A model generated the notes under the pieces. It was not told the origin of the DNA. It saw nothing but the letters and a program-made list of their open reading frames with translations, and did no database searches. The position numbers and the translations under genes are program-made. A stretch of 64,000 bases of DNA, taken from the NCBI GenBank assembly GCA_046349395.1, contig JAXMCK010000008.1, forward strand, positions 62,001-126,000, in the 5' to 3' direction. Shown one piece after another: positions 40,110-48,626 of this stretch (positions are counted from its first letter, which is position 1; each line of letters begins with the position of its first letter). Source of the DNA: JAXMCK01 sp046349395 (GTDB lineage: Bacteria > Pseudomonadota > Alphaproteobacteria > Geminicoccales > Geminicoccaceae).

Positions 40110-41396
40110 ATGAGCGAGACCGCCACCCTCCAGGCCCGGCGCGAGGCCGCCGTGGCACGTGGCGTCGCCGGCAAGTCGCTGTACGTGGCGCGCGCCGAGA
40201 ACGCCGAGGTGTGGGACGTGGACGGCCGTCGCTACATCGATTTCGCCGGCGGCATCGCCGTGCTGAACACCGGTCACCGGCATCCGAAGGTGATGGCGGC
40301 GGTGAAGGACCAGCTCGACAACTTCACCCACACCTGCTTCCAGGTGATGCCCTACGAGCCCTATGTGCGCCTCGCCGAGCGCCTCAACGCACTGGTCCCC
40401 GGCGACTTCCCGAAGAAGACACTGTTCGTCACCACGGGTGCCGAGGCGGTCGAGAATGCGGTCAAGATCGCCCGCGCCCACACGAAGCGCCCGGGCATCG
40501 TCTCCTTCTCCGGCGGCTTCCATGGGCGGACCATGATGGGCATGGCGCTGACGGGTAAGGTCGTGCCCTACAAGAAGGGCTTCGGGCCGTTCCCGGCCGA
40601 GGTCTACCACCTGCCCTTCCCCGACACCTACCGGGGCGACAGTGCCAAGAAGTCGATGCAGGCGCTGAACTATTTGTTCAAGGCGTCGATCGATCCCGAG
40701 CAGGTGGCGGCGATCATCGTGGAGCCCGTGCAGGGCGAAGGCGGCTTCAACGTCGCCTCGGCGGAGTTGCTGCAGGAACTGCGCAAGGTCTGCGACAGGC
40801 ACGGCATCGTCTTCATCGCCGACGAGGTGCAGACCGGCTTCGCTCGGACAGGCAAGCTGTTCGCGATGGAGCATGCGGGTGTCGCCGCCGACATCGTGAC
40901 GCTGGCGAAGAGCCTGGCCGGCGGCTTCCCGCTGGCGGCCGTGACGGGCAAGGCCGAGATCATGGACGCGGCGAACCCGGGCGGTCTGGGTGGCACCTAT
41001 GCCGGAAGTCCGATGGCCTGTGCCGCAGCACACGCCGTGCTTGACGTGATCGAGGAGGAGAAGCTCGTCGAGCGCTCGGCTGCGATCGGCGAGCGGATGA
41101 TGGGCCGGCTCAAGGCCATGCAGCAGCGCAACGAGTTCGCCTGTATCGGCGACGTGCGCGGGCTCGGGGCGATGGTGGCGATGGAACTGGTCGAGGACCG
41201 GGTCGGCAAGGAGCCGGCACCCGAGCTGACCAACCGGATCATCGCCAGAGCCCAGGAGCACGGTCTCGTGCTGCTGTCCTGCGGCGTCTACGGCAATGTG
41301 ATCCGCTTCCTCATGCCCCTGACGGCCAGTGACGCGTTGATCGACGAGGGCCTCGACATCCTCGAGCGCTCGCTCGAAGAGGTCGTGACGCACTGA
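40110..41396 (+). CDS. gabT: 4-aminobutyrate/5-aminovalerate--2-oxoglutarate aminotransferase
   Basis: A 428-residue class III PLP aminotransferase of normal GabT/PuuE length. TTGAEAVENAVKIAR binds the PLP phosphate, FIADEVQTGFARTGK holds the Asp (238) that pairs with the pyridine nitrogen, and TLAKSLAGGFPL holds Lys267, the Schiff-base lysine. It converts GABA or 5-aminovalerate to the semialdehyde. Being followed by glutaryl-CoA dehydrogenase favours the 5-aminovalerate (lysine) route, DavT; the two activities often sit in one enzyme. ATG 40110 has TGGGAGGA upstream. The semialdehyde dehydrogenase is not present here. Confidence 0.92.
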   Translation: MSETATLQARREAAVARGVAGKSLYVARAENAEVWDVDGRRYIDFAGGIAVLNTGHRHPKVMAAVKDQLDNFTHTCFQVMPYEPYVRLAERLNALVPGDFPKKTLFVTTGAEAVENAVKIARAHTKRPGIVSFSGGFHGRTMMGMALTGKVVPYKKGFGPFPAEVYHLPFPDTYRGDSAKKSMQALNYLFKASIDPEQVAAIIVEPVQGEGGFNVASAELLQELRKVCDRHGIVFIADEVQTGFARTGKLFAMEHAGVAADIVTLAKSLAGGFPLAAVTGKAEIMDAANPGGLGGTYAGSPMACAAAHAVLDVIEEEKLVERSAAIGERMMGRLKAMQQRNEFACIGDVRGLGAMVAMELVEDRVGKEPAPELTNRIIARAQEHGLVLLSCGVYGNVIRFLMPLTASDALIDEGLDILERSLEEVVTH

Positions 41397-41410
41397 CGGG
41401 AGAGCCGGCG

Positions 41411-42625
41411 ATGGCAACGGCGAAGCAGGCGGTTGAGACGGGTGCGGCAGCACTCGGCAAGTTCGAGTGGCAGGACCCGTTCCTGCTCGCCGAGCAGCTG
41501 AGCGAGGAGGAGCGCCTGATCCAGCAGGCGGCCCAGGACTATTGCCAGAGCCGGCTCATGCCGCGGGTGCTGGAGGCGAACCGGCACGAGACGTTCGATC
41601 GTGCGATCATGACCGAGCTGGGCGAGCTCGGCTTCCTCGGCCCGACGATACCCGAGGCTTACGGCGGTGCGGGTGCGTCCTACGTCGCCTACGGCCTCGT
41701 GGCGCGCGAGGTGGAGCGGGTCGATTCGGGCTACCGCTCGGCGATGAGCGTGCAGTCCTCGCTCGTGATGCACCCGATCTACGCCTATGGCGACGAGACG
41801 CAGAAGAAGCGCTGGCTGCCGAAGCTGGCGACGGGCGAGATCGTCGGCTGCTTCGGCCTCACGGAGCCGGACTTCGGGTCCGACCCGGCCGGCATGCGGA
41901 CAAGGGCGCGCAAGGTCGACGGCGGCTATCTGCTCTCGGGCTCGAAGAACTGGATCACCAACAGCCCGATCGCCGACCTCGCGGTGGTGTGGGCCAAGGA
42001 CGACGCCGGCGACATCCGCGGCTTCCTCGTCGAGCGCGGGACCAAGGGCTTCGAGACGCCGAAGATCGAGGGCAAGTTCAGTCTCCGTGCTTCCGTCACG
42101 GGCATGATCATGCTCGATGAGGCGTTCGTGCCGGACGCGAACCTGCTGCCCAACGTGAAGGGGCTGAAGGGTCCGTTCGGCTGCCTGAACCGGGCGCGCT
42201 ACGGCATCGCCTGGGGCACCATGGGCGCCGCCGAATTCTGCTGGCACCAGGCGCGCGACTACACATTGGATCGCAAGCAGTTCGGCCGGCCATTGGCCGC
42301 CAACCAGCTGATCCAGAAGAAGCTCGCCGACATGCAGACGGAGATCGCCTTGGGGCTTCAGGGGGCGCTGCGGGTCGGTCGCCTCATGGACGAGGGCCGC
42401 GTGGCGCCCGAGATGATCTCGCTCGTGAAGCGCAACAATTGCGGGAAGGCGCTCGACATCGCGCGGGCCTCGCGCGACATGCACGGCGGCAATGGAATCT
42501 CCGACGAGTACCATGTCATCCGGCACGTGATGAACCTCGAGGCGGTGAACACCTACGAGGGCACGCACGACATCCACGCGTTGATCCTGGGCCGCGCCAT
42601 CACCGGCATCCAGGCCTTCGCCTGA
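41411..42625 (+). CDS. gcdH: Glutaryl-CoA dehydrogenase
   Basis: A 404-residue FAD-linked acyl-CoA dehydrogenase. The sequence follows GcdH closely: DPFLLAEQLSEEERLIQQAA at the start, GCFGLTEPDFGSDPAGM, GSKNWITNSPIADLAVVWAK and NTYEGTHDIHALILGRAITG with catalytic Glu383. It converts glutaryl-CoA to crotonyl-CoA and CO2 in lysine/tryptophan degradation. It lies 14 bases after gabT and overlaps the thioesterase by one base, so the three form one transcript. Confidence 0.95.
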   Translation: MATAKQAVETGAAALGKFEWQDPFLLAEQLSEEERLIQQAAQDYCQSRLMPRVLEANRHETFDRAIMTELGELGFLGPTIPEAYGGAGASYVAYGLVAREVERVDSGYRSAMSVQSSLVMHPIYAYGDETQKKRWLPKLATGEIVGCFGLTEPDFGSDPAGMRTRARKVDGGYLLSGSKNWITNSPIADLAVVWAKDDAGDIRGFLVERGTKGFETPKIEGKFSLRASVTGMIMLDEAFVPDANLLPNVKGLKGPFGCLNRARYGIAWGTMGAAEFCWHQARDYTLDRKQFGRPLAANQLIQKKLADMQTEIALGLQGALRVGRLMDEGRVAPEMISLVKRNNCGKALDIARASRDMHGGNGISDEYHVIRHVMNLEAVNTYEGTHDIHALILGRAITGIQAFA

Positions 42626-43137
42626 TGCGCCGGCCGGCGCATCGCAGCTACGCCCACGAGACGGCGCTGATCGAGCCGTCCGTGGCGCTGGAGATGTCCG
42701 GCCTCGAGATCATGGAGGCGATCCGCGACGGGCGGCTGCCGATCGCCGCCATCGCCCAGACGATCGATTTTCGCCTCGTCGAGGTGGAGGCCGGCCGCAC
42801 GGTGTTCGAGGGCGAGCCCGACCGGCACGTGCACAACATGTTCGGCGCCGCCCATGGCGGCTATGCGGCGACGCTGCTCGACTCGGCCATGGGCTGCGCG
42901 GTGCAGACGACGGTGCCCAAGGGCCGCGCCTACACGACGGTGGATCTCACCATCAACTATGTCCGGCCGATCCTACTGGGTGCGGGAACCGTGCGGGCCG
43001 AGGGCAAGGTCCTGCACAGCGGGCGGCGCACCGCGACCGCGGACGGACGCTTGGTAGGCGCCGACGGGCGGCTCTACGCCCACGGCATCACGACCTGCCT
43101 CATCTTTCCCGTCGACGAGATGCGGGTCAGCGGCTGA
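42625..43137 (+). CDS. PaaI-type (hotdog) acyl-CoA thioesterase
   Basis: A 170-residue protein whose ATG shares its A with the gcdH stop (TGATG). MFGAAHGGYAATLLDSAMGCAV is the HGG-type active-site helix of the PaaI/4HBT hotdog family, and RAYTTVDLTINYVRPIL the conserved beta-strands. It hydrolyses an acyl- or aryl-CoA, likely relieving CoA trapping in the pathway before it. An N-terminal extension (residues 1-45) precedes the core. The last 11 bases overlap a possible small ORF on the other strand. Confidence 0.88.
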   Translation: MRRPAHRSYAHETALIEPSVALEMSGLEIMEAIRDGRLPIAAIAQTIDFRLVEVEAGRTVFEGEPDRHVHNMFGAAHGGYAATLLDSAMGCAVQTTVPKGRAYTTVDLTINYVRPILLGAGTVRAEGKVLHSGRRTATADGRLVGADGRLYAHGITTCLIFPVDEMRVSG

Positions 43138-43222
43138 GATAGGCCCGCTTGGTCCGCGGGACCGTCAGCAGGAACAGGGCGATGACGAAGGCGAGCCGAG
43201 CGATGTCGACGAGGTGCGGCAA
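43127..43222 (-). CDS. Possible 31-residue single-TM microprotein
   Basis: A minus-strand frame starting at TTG 43222 with GGAGA seven bases upstream encodes MPHLVDIARLAFVIALFLL then TVPRTKRAYLSR. It has one hydrophobic helix followed by a basic end, the form of many bacterial small membrane proteins. An in-frame stop lies just upstream, limiting it to this start. It overlaps the thioesterase 3' end by 11 bases. Evidence is only the reading frame, ribosome site and hydrophobicity. Confidence 0.35.
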   Translation of the reverse strand: MPHLVDIARLAFVIALFLLTVPRTKRAYLSR

Positions 43223-43288
43223 GGTCGGGTCTCCATCGGTGTGGTCGGCTCACACTACGCGTCAGTTGCGGCGACGGATCAGTTTCCT

Positions 43289-43540
43289 GTGACGGTTTCC
43301 AATCAGCTTCTGGCCCTGCTGCCGAACGGCGAGGCGATGCGGCCGGACGAGGTCCGGCGCGTGCTGATCGAACCGGCGGCGGCGTTCGCGGACGAAGCGG
43401 GCGAGCGCTTCGCGGTGATCGTCGATCTGCTCGACGGGACGCAACGCGTGATCGGCACCGGCTTGCCGCGTCCCGATGCCGTCGACCTCGCGCGCCGCTG
43501 CGCGCGAGCGGTCAACGAGGCGGCGAAAGTCGCACCGTGA
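43289..43540 (+). CDS. Small hypothetical protein
   Basis: About 83 residues (start GTG 43289; GTG 43214 would add 25 residues of poor composition). It reads TVSNQLLALLPNGEAMRPDE, then RRVLIEPAAAFADEAGERFA and VIVDLLDGTQRVIGTGLPR, mixed alpha/beta without signal or membrane segments. I do not recognise the family. Its stop overlaps the start of the next gene (GTGA), so the two are translationally coupled and probably work together. Confidence 0.5.
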   Translation: MTVSNQLLALLPNGEAMRPDEVRRVLIEPAAAFADEAGERFAVIVDLLDGTQRVIGTGLPRPDAVDLARRCARAVNEAAKVAP

Positions 43541-44007
43541 GGTCCGTCAAGGAGCGACTCCGGCGTCTGCTGAAGCGGGAGGCGCCCCCGGTAGAGCCGA
43601 CGCCACCGCCAATACCGCCCAAGAAGATCCCGCCAGCACCGCAGTCGATCGGCAAGGCGGCGGCGAAGCCTTCCGGCGGGGTGGTGCTGGTGACCGTGCT
43701 GGGTCTTGGGGGCGATCCGCTGGAGGGTGTGCTGGACCTCGTCGAGCGGGAATGCCGCAAGCGCGGGACGCGGCCCGTCTTCGTCACCGACCGGCAGGAG
43801 CTGACCGCCTTCCGGCGCCGCCGGCTGATCGTCGAGCAGGTCGTCGATGCCGAGGCGAAGGCGCTGGGTGCCCCCGATCTCGCCTGGCCGGTCTACCGCC
43901 GCCGTCAATACGCGCTGTTGGCGGCGCGCTGGCGGCCGGCCACCACGATCAGCTTCGGTCGGCGACCGGAACCGGCATGCCTCGCGGTGCTCGGGGTGCC
44001 GGCATAG
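43537..44007 (+). CDS. Hypothetical protein coupled to the preceding gene
   Basis: A 156-residue protein starting at GTG 43537. The first 45 residues are basic and Pro-rich (LLKREAPPVEPTPPPIPPKK), then comes a compact domain with GVVLVTVLGLGGDPLEGVLD and ECRKRGTRPVFVTDRQELTAF, which has the beta-alpha-beta look of the N-terminal half of a glycosyltransferase-B or Rossmann fold. The C-terminus (RRRQYALLAARWRPATTISFG) is basic. The last 59 bases overlap the 3' end of the large glycosyltransferase gene opposite. Function unknown; location suggests envelope sugar metabolism. Confidence 0.6.
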   Translation: MRSVKERLRRLLKREAPPVEPTPPPIPPKKIPPAPQSIGKAAAKPSGGVVLVTVLGLGGDPLEGVLDLVERECRKRGTRPVFVTDRQELTAFRRRRLIVEQVVDAEAKALGAPDLAWPVYRRRQYALLAARWRPATTISFGRRPEPACLAVLGVPA

Positions 44008-46177
44008 CGGCGCCTGCGAGCGGGTGACGGAGGCCGCTCCGCCCCGTCGAGTCCGAGGCCGGCCATCCCCGAACGAGCTCCTCGATCAGGCCGGCCACGA
44101 CGCGGGCACCGTCGCAGCGCGGCAGCGTGGCCGAAGCAGCCTCGACCGCCTGTCGGGATTCCGGCCGCAGCAACTCGTCGAGCGCCCACGCGAGGCGATA
44201 GACCTCGTGCCGCCGAATCCCGATGGCGAGCCTCTGGGCGTCGGCCCAGCCGGCACGGACCTCCTGCGCGTCCATCATCGGGTTCTCGTTCGGCACGAAG
44301 AGCGTCGGCGTGCCGGTCGCCAGAAGCTCATGGAACGAGTTGTAGCCGCAGGCGGAGACGACCAGGTCGAAGGCCCTGAGGTAGCGGGCGGTGGGATAGG
44401 CCTTCAGCCGGCGGGCATGCGTCGGCAGGTCGGGCTCCTGCTCGCCGATGAGCCATTCGAGGAAGACCAGCTCGATCTCCGGGCGGCTGCCCAGCACCTC
44501 GCAGATGATCCGGTCGACCTCGGCATAGTCGAAATTGTTGCGCGAACCGAGCTGCACGAGGACGGCCGTGGTGTCCGGATCGAGGCCCAGTGCGGTCCGG
44601 GCCTCCGCCCGCGACGGCAGTTCCTCGGGATCGAACAGGATGATCGGCGGCACCTTCACTGCCTCGTTGCGCCGGCCCACGGTGATACCGGGATCGCGCT
44701 CGGCCGCATACTCGCCGGGCTCGACGACGAGGTCGAAATAGCGCGCACGGTCGATCGTGGCCCGGCCGGCATCCCCCCGCCACATCGCCCGACGCAGCCA
44801 GACGAACGGCCGGCTCGGGTGATCGCCGCGGGCGTCGATCAGGCCCTGGTAGGGGACGTTGCCGTCGAACAGCACGCAGCGCGCGTCGTAGAAGGCGATG
44901 GTCTCGTCGAGCCGTGCCCGCAGCGCCCGGTTCCAGTCCTCCGCACGCTCGCCCGTATGCTCGTGATAGGGAAAGTATTCCCCCATGAAGCCGAAGGTCT
45001 CGACGACCCCCACGGCCTGCGACATCGACAGGAAGACGGGCTCGATATCCGCCGGCAGCCGACGGGCCACGGCCAGCAGTCGGGTCAGGTGCCCCATGCC
45101 GATGCCGTTGGGGCTGAGGAAGAGGATGCGCGTCTGTCGCTTCGTCCGCCGCGGGCGTGGACGGGCAGACAGGGCTCTTCGGGGCTCGCCGATCTCCTCC
45201 CGCAGACGCGCCACCAAAGCCTCGGGCGAGAACCGGCTCGCATGGAGCTCGGCTGCGGCCGCACCCAGCGTCCGGCGGAGCGGAGGATCGATCTCGGCCA
45301 GGCAGTCCGGGACCAGCTCCGGCGTCGAATAGAGGGCGGCATCGCCGAGCAGCGGCTTCAGCGCCGGTGGCACGACCAGCAGCACACCGGAAGCCAGCGC
45401 CTCGATCAGCGCTGCCGGCAGCCAGGGTCGCCAACCGGCGCCGGTCGCCATGACATAGGCGTGGATCTCGGCCAGCCACGCTTGCGGATCGTCCAGCTCC
45501 GGCCGGGCAAGTCGCCAGTGGCTGGAATCCGGATCGGCGCCGACCAGGGATAAGGCCCGTTCGGCGAACCGCACCTCGACGCTGCCGTCGATGGGGTACA
45601 CGGCCCGGCGGACGCCACCGGCAGGCGGCATGGCGTCGTTGCCGCCCCCCGCGTGGCGACCGAGTACACGCACTGCCGCCGACGAGCGCGGGCGGATGCC
45701 ATTTGGGGGAAAGGCCGCGGGCCAGTCCGCAACGATATCCGTGGGCTGCGCCAGCTGCGCCCTGCAAAGTGGATCGGCGAACGCCAGGAGCGGCCGGCAC
45801 TCGAACAGATGCGAGGCGCGCTGCATCAGGGCCGGATCAATACGGTCCGTTGGCCGGTCCAGCCGGAGTATGGCGCGCTCCGCCCTCACCCGTCCCCGAA
45901 ACGTCGAGTCCGGCTGCAGGGGTGCGGGGTGCCAGATCAGCCCCAGCCTCGCCGCTGCCGGCGTATCGGCACCGAGCCAGGACACAGTGCGCGACTCGAT
46001 GAGCTGCCGGATCTCGGGCCGATACCGTGCGGAGGTCGTCGCCAGGGCCATGCGCAACGGTGCGAGTGCGGTGCGGTAGCCGGCCTCCGCAGCCGCCCGT
46101 AGCGCGGCGGCCAGAGCGCGGCCCTCCGCGGCGCCGACCCGTGGTTCGGCTGCGATGACGAGGTCGAAGTACTCCAT
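43949..46177 (-). CDS. Large two-domain glycosyltransferase-like protein
   Basis: About 742 residues made of two GT-B-like halves. The N-terminal half (1-330) is divergent but ends with PAALIEALASGVLLVVPPAL and GDAALYSTPELVPDCLAEI, as at the donor-binding end of GT4 enzymes. The C-terminal half (from about 350) starts RILFLSPNGIGMGHLTRLL and carries ACGYNSFHELLATGTPTLFV then PNENPMMDAQEVRAGW, as in MurG/GT28-type enzymes that use UDP-sugars. Long inserts include LFDGNVPYQGLIDARGDHPS. Two ligand sites could mean processive or sequential sugar addition. ATG 46177 is chosen; GTG 46204 is possible. It is divergent from the GT4 gene at 46291. Confidence 0.75.
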   Translation of the reverse strand: MEYFDLVIAAEPRVGAAEGRALAAALRAAAEAGYRTALAPLRMALATTSARYRPEIRQLIESRTVSWLGADTPAAARLGLIWHPAPLQPDSTFRGRVRAERAILRLDRPTDRIDPALMQRASHLFECRPLLAFADPLCRAQLAQPTDIVADWPAAFPPNGIRPRSSAAVRVLGRHAGGGNDAMPPAGGVRRAVYPIDGSVEVRFAERALSLVGADPDSSHWRLARPELDDPQAWLAEIHAYVMATGAGWRPWLPAALIEALASGVLLVVPPALKPLLGDAALYSTPELVPDCLAEIDPPLRRTLGAAAAELHASRFSPEALVARLREEIGEPRRALSARPRPRRTKRQTRILFLSPNGIGMGHLTRLLAVARRLPADIEPVFLSMSQAVGVVETFGFMGEYFPYHEHTGERAEDWNRALRARLDETIAFYDARCVLFDGNVPYQGLIDARGDHPSRPFVWLRRAMWRGDAGRATIDRARYFDLVVEPGEYAAERDPGITVGRRNEAVKVPPIILFDPEELPSRAEARTALGLDPDTTAVLVQLGSRNNFDYAEVDRIICEVLGSRPEIELVFLEWLIGEQEPDLPTHARRLKAYPTARYLRAFDLVVSACGYNSFHELLATGTPTLFVPNENPMMDAQEVRAGWADAQRLAIGIRRHEVYRLAWALDELLRPESRQAVEAASATLPRCDGARVVAGLIEELVRGWPASDSTGRSGLRHPLAGAAMPAPRAPRGMPVPVADRS

Positions 46178-46290
46178 GGCGGGGCCGACCGGCCACACGA
46201 ACACGACACCGTCAAGGCGGTTGCAGGGGGTGGCGGCAGGTCTATGGTCCTGCCGGTGGCAGGCACGTCGTCCCCGGGGCAGACCGGCTC

Positions 46291-47454
46291 ATGGCGCATT
46301 CTCTCTTTTTCTTTCCGGACTACCGGGGCGCCAATCCGTACCAGCGCCTGATGTACGCCCATGCGGCCCCGGAACTGCACCCGCAGGCCGGCACGATCAC
46401 CGAAGCCCTGGCGAGGACGGCGCAGTCGGCACCGGGCGAGCGGGTCATCTTCCACCTGCACTGGGAGGATGCCGTCTACCGGAACGAGCCCGACGAGGAC
46501 GCGGCCCTCCGCGCGGCCGAGACCTTCCTCGACCAGCTCGAGCGCTTCCTGGATGCGGGCGGATTCCTGGTGTGGACGATGCACAACGCGGCACCGCATG
46601 ACGGCCGCTATCTGCGCATCCACCAGCTCCTGCTGCAGTGGCTGCCCGAGATGGCCGATCTCGTGCATGTGCACTCGCAGGCGGCCGCCGACCACGCCCG
46701 CCGGGTACTGGAGATCGAGCCGGCCCGGATCGCGGTCATCCCGCACGGCAACTACCGCCCGCTCTATCGGCGCATCGGTCTGCCGGTTGTCGGCAGCCGT
46801 GCCGTGTTCGGCCTCGGCCCAGAGGACAGGGTCCTGCTCCTCTTCGGTCGGCTCGGCAGCTACAAGGGCGGGGAGGATCTCCTGGCGGCGTTCGCCGGGA
46901 CTCGATCGAACCTCCGCCTCGTCATCGCCGGCAAGCAGATCCACTCGCTCCGCGGTGCCGTGGACGCCCTGCCGGCCGAGCGCCGCGACCGGGTCGTCGT
47001 GATCGAGCGCTTCATCGGCGAGGAGGAGGTCCCGGCACTCTTCCACGCCGCCGATGCCGTGGCCCTGCCCTACCGCTCGATCCTGACCTCCGGTGCCGCC
47101 ATGCTGGCGCTGTCGCTGCGGCGGCCGGTGATCGCCCCGGGATTTCCGGCCTTGCGCGAGTTGCTGGAGGACGGGCGGGATTCGCTGCTGTTCGCACCCG
47201 GTTCGGTCGACGACCTGAGCCGGGCGCTCGATCGGTTCGGTGCCCTCGACGAGGCGAGGCTCGCGGCACTGCAGAGCGGTGCCGGTGCTACGGCGGATCG
47301 CTACGACTGGCAGATGTCGGGGCTACTGCTGAGCGGGCTCTACTACCGGCTGCTGACCATGCTGCGTCCGCAGCGCCGCCTGGCGCCTCCGGTAGCGCTG
47401 GCGACGGAACCAGCGGGCGTCGGCATCGAGCCGACCCGGGCCGACGCCGCCTGA
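46291..47454 (+). CDS. Glycosyltransferase family 4-like protein
   Basis: A 387-residue GT-B protein. FFPDYRGANPYQRLMY opens the acceptor domain, FHLHWEDAVYRNEPDEDAA and VWTMHNAAPHD follow, and the donor domain has VLLLFGRLGSYKGGEDLLAA and ALPYRSILTSGAAMLALSLRR then PVIAP, the usual GT4 pattern with a Ser/Gly turn in place of EALA. Family members add hexoses to polysaccharide or lipid acceptors. It is divergent from the two-domain glycosyltransferase (114 bases apart) and probably belongs to the same surface polysaccharide function. Confidence 0.8.
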   Translation: MAHSLFFFPDYRGANPYQRLMYAHAAPELHPQAGTITEALARTAQSAPGERVIFHLHWEDAVYRNEPDEDAALRAAETFLDQLERFLDAGGFLVWTMHNAAPHDGRYLRIHQLLLQWLPEMADLVHVHSQAAADHARRVLEIEPARIAVIPHGNYRPLYRRIGLPVVGSRAVFGLGPEDRVLLLFGRLGSYKGGEDLLAAFAGTRSNLRLVIAGKQIHSLRGAVDALPAERRDRVVVIERFIGEEEVPALFHAADAVALPYRSILTSGAAMLALSLRRPVIAPGFPALRELLEDGRDSLLFAPGSVDDLSRALDRFGALDEARLAALQSGAGATADRYDWQMSGLLLSGLYYRLLTMLRPQRRLAPPVALATEPAGVGIEPTRADAA

Positions 47455-47460
47455 AGACGG

Positions 47461-48162
47461 TCAGGGGGTCGTCACGCTAGCCGGCTCGGCGGTTGCTCCG
47501 TCTGCCGGCTCATTCTTCAGGGTAGCCGTCGGCATGCGCTCCAGCTTGCCGTTGGCCACGCAGGTGCCGCCGCTGTCGAACTGACCCGCCCTGTCCGAGG
47601 TGAAGCTGATCGTCTCCCGTCGCAGCACCTCGTCGTCGTAGCCGCCACCCTTGCGGAGGCGGTGTGCGGCCAGCGAGAGCACGTACTGGGCCTCGCTCGT
47701 GACCCTGGAATCCTCCTTGCCCTTCGGCTCGACCCTGACGACGAGGCGGGCATCGAGCTGCATCTTCCGCAGCAGTCCCACCTGACGGTTGCGCGTGATC
47801 TTCTGCACGCGCGTCTCGGGACGGTTGGCGCTGTACTTCTGCTTCGGGGGTGCCGCCGGATTGAGCTTGTCGATGACACGCACGGTCCCGCAGTCGACGA
47901 AAGGCCGTGGATCGCCCGAATAACGAGCGACGACCAGGCGCTGCTCGGGGTCGATCGTCTCGATCGTAAAGTTCTTCGCCTCGAGATCCGCCCAGATCGC
48001 CTGGATCGCCGCATCGGGCGTCATCTGCAGCGTGCGCATGACCGAGCCCTCGGGCGCACGGTCGGGCGGCGTGTAGTCCGATCGCAGCTCCTGGGCCGTC
48101 GCCGCCGAAACGGCCAGCACGGCGGCGGCTGCGAGGAAGCCGGACCTTCGCAAACTGTGCAT
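47461..48162 (-). CDS. Exported hypothetical protein
   Basis: A 233-residue protein with a signal peptide (MHSLRRSGFLAAAAVLAVSA, cleavage near TAQ). The mature part contains MTPDAAIQAIWADLEAKNFT, RLVVARYSGDPRPFVDCGTV and QLDARLVVRVEPKGKEDSRV, then YVLSLAAHRLR. Two Cys (VDCGTV and GTCVANG) could form a disulfide. The pattern (beta-sheet core after an N-terminal helix, with a D/RxxVVARYSGDP segment) recalls NlpC/BamC- or DUF-type envelope proteins, but I do not recognise it. ATG 48162 is chosen for the signal peptide. It follows the small exported protein at 48189 by 26 bases. Confidence 0.75.
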   Translation of the reverse strand: MHSLRRSGFLAAAAVLAVSAATAQELRSDYTPPDRAPEGSVMRTLQMTPDAAIQAIWADLEAKNFTIETIDPEQRLVVARYSGDPRPFVDCGTVRVIDKLNPAAPPKQKYSANRPETRVQKITRNRQVGLLRKMQLDARLVVRVEPKGKEDSRVTSEAQYVLSLAAHRLRKGGGYDDEVLRRETISFTSDRAGQFDSGGTCVANGKLERMPTATLKNEPADGATAEPASVTTP

Positions 48163-48188
48163 GACGCAGACTTGGCCCGAACCGTGTC

Positions 48189-48530
48189 TCAGTAAAGGGA
48201 CACGGCGAAGCCGACGATCCTGTCGTGCGGCAGGCCCGTAGCCGGGTCTCGGCCGCCAGGAGGCGTGGTCGCCCGCGGCTCGCCGGCAAACGAGCTCTCG
48301 ATCATCTTGCGGAACGCCTGCTCGGCGAACTCGCCCGTCGGATAGAGCTCGAGATAGCGCTGATACCCATCGGTGGAGCCCGCCTTCGTCGCCTGTGTCC
48401 AGGTATCGAGCTCCGCCTGGCTGACCGAGCTGATCGCAGCGCTGGCGGGATGGGCCGCAGCACCCCCCGCCGCCGCCGCTACGACGATCGTCCGCAGCCG
48501 GTCCGCAATCCGCCGCCAACCGCGGCCCAT
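48189..48530 (-). CDS. Small exported protein with TPR-like segment
   Basis: A 113-residue protein with a signal peptide (about residues 1-32, ending ASAA). Residues 33-75 read LDTWTQATKAGSTDGYQRYL then ELYPTGEFAEQAFRKMI, the W...A...T...Y..YL..YPxGxFAxxA pattern common in sporulation-related/caspase-like and SPOR-neighbour periplasmic proteins. The rest is Pro/Gly-rich and ends GFAVSLY. ATG 48530 follows GGAGCAACGA. With the next gene it forms a two-gene unit of envelope proteins with unknown task. Confidence 0.65.
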   Translation of the reverse strand: MGRGWRRIADRLRTIVVAAAAGGAAAHPASAAISSVSQAELDTWTQATKAGSTDGYQRYLELYPTGEFAEQAFRKMIESSFAGEPRATTPPGGRDPATGLPHDRIVGFAVSLY

Positions 48531-48626
48531 TCGTTGCTCCGTCTTCCCCGATGAGCGGCCACTCGCACAATCGTTACAAAACCGCAACAACCGACCGGGG
48601 TCCGCAGAGGCGCGGACCCTAGCCGG

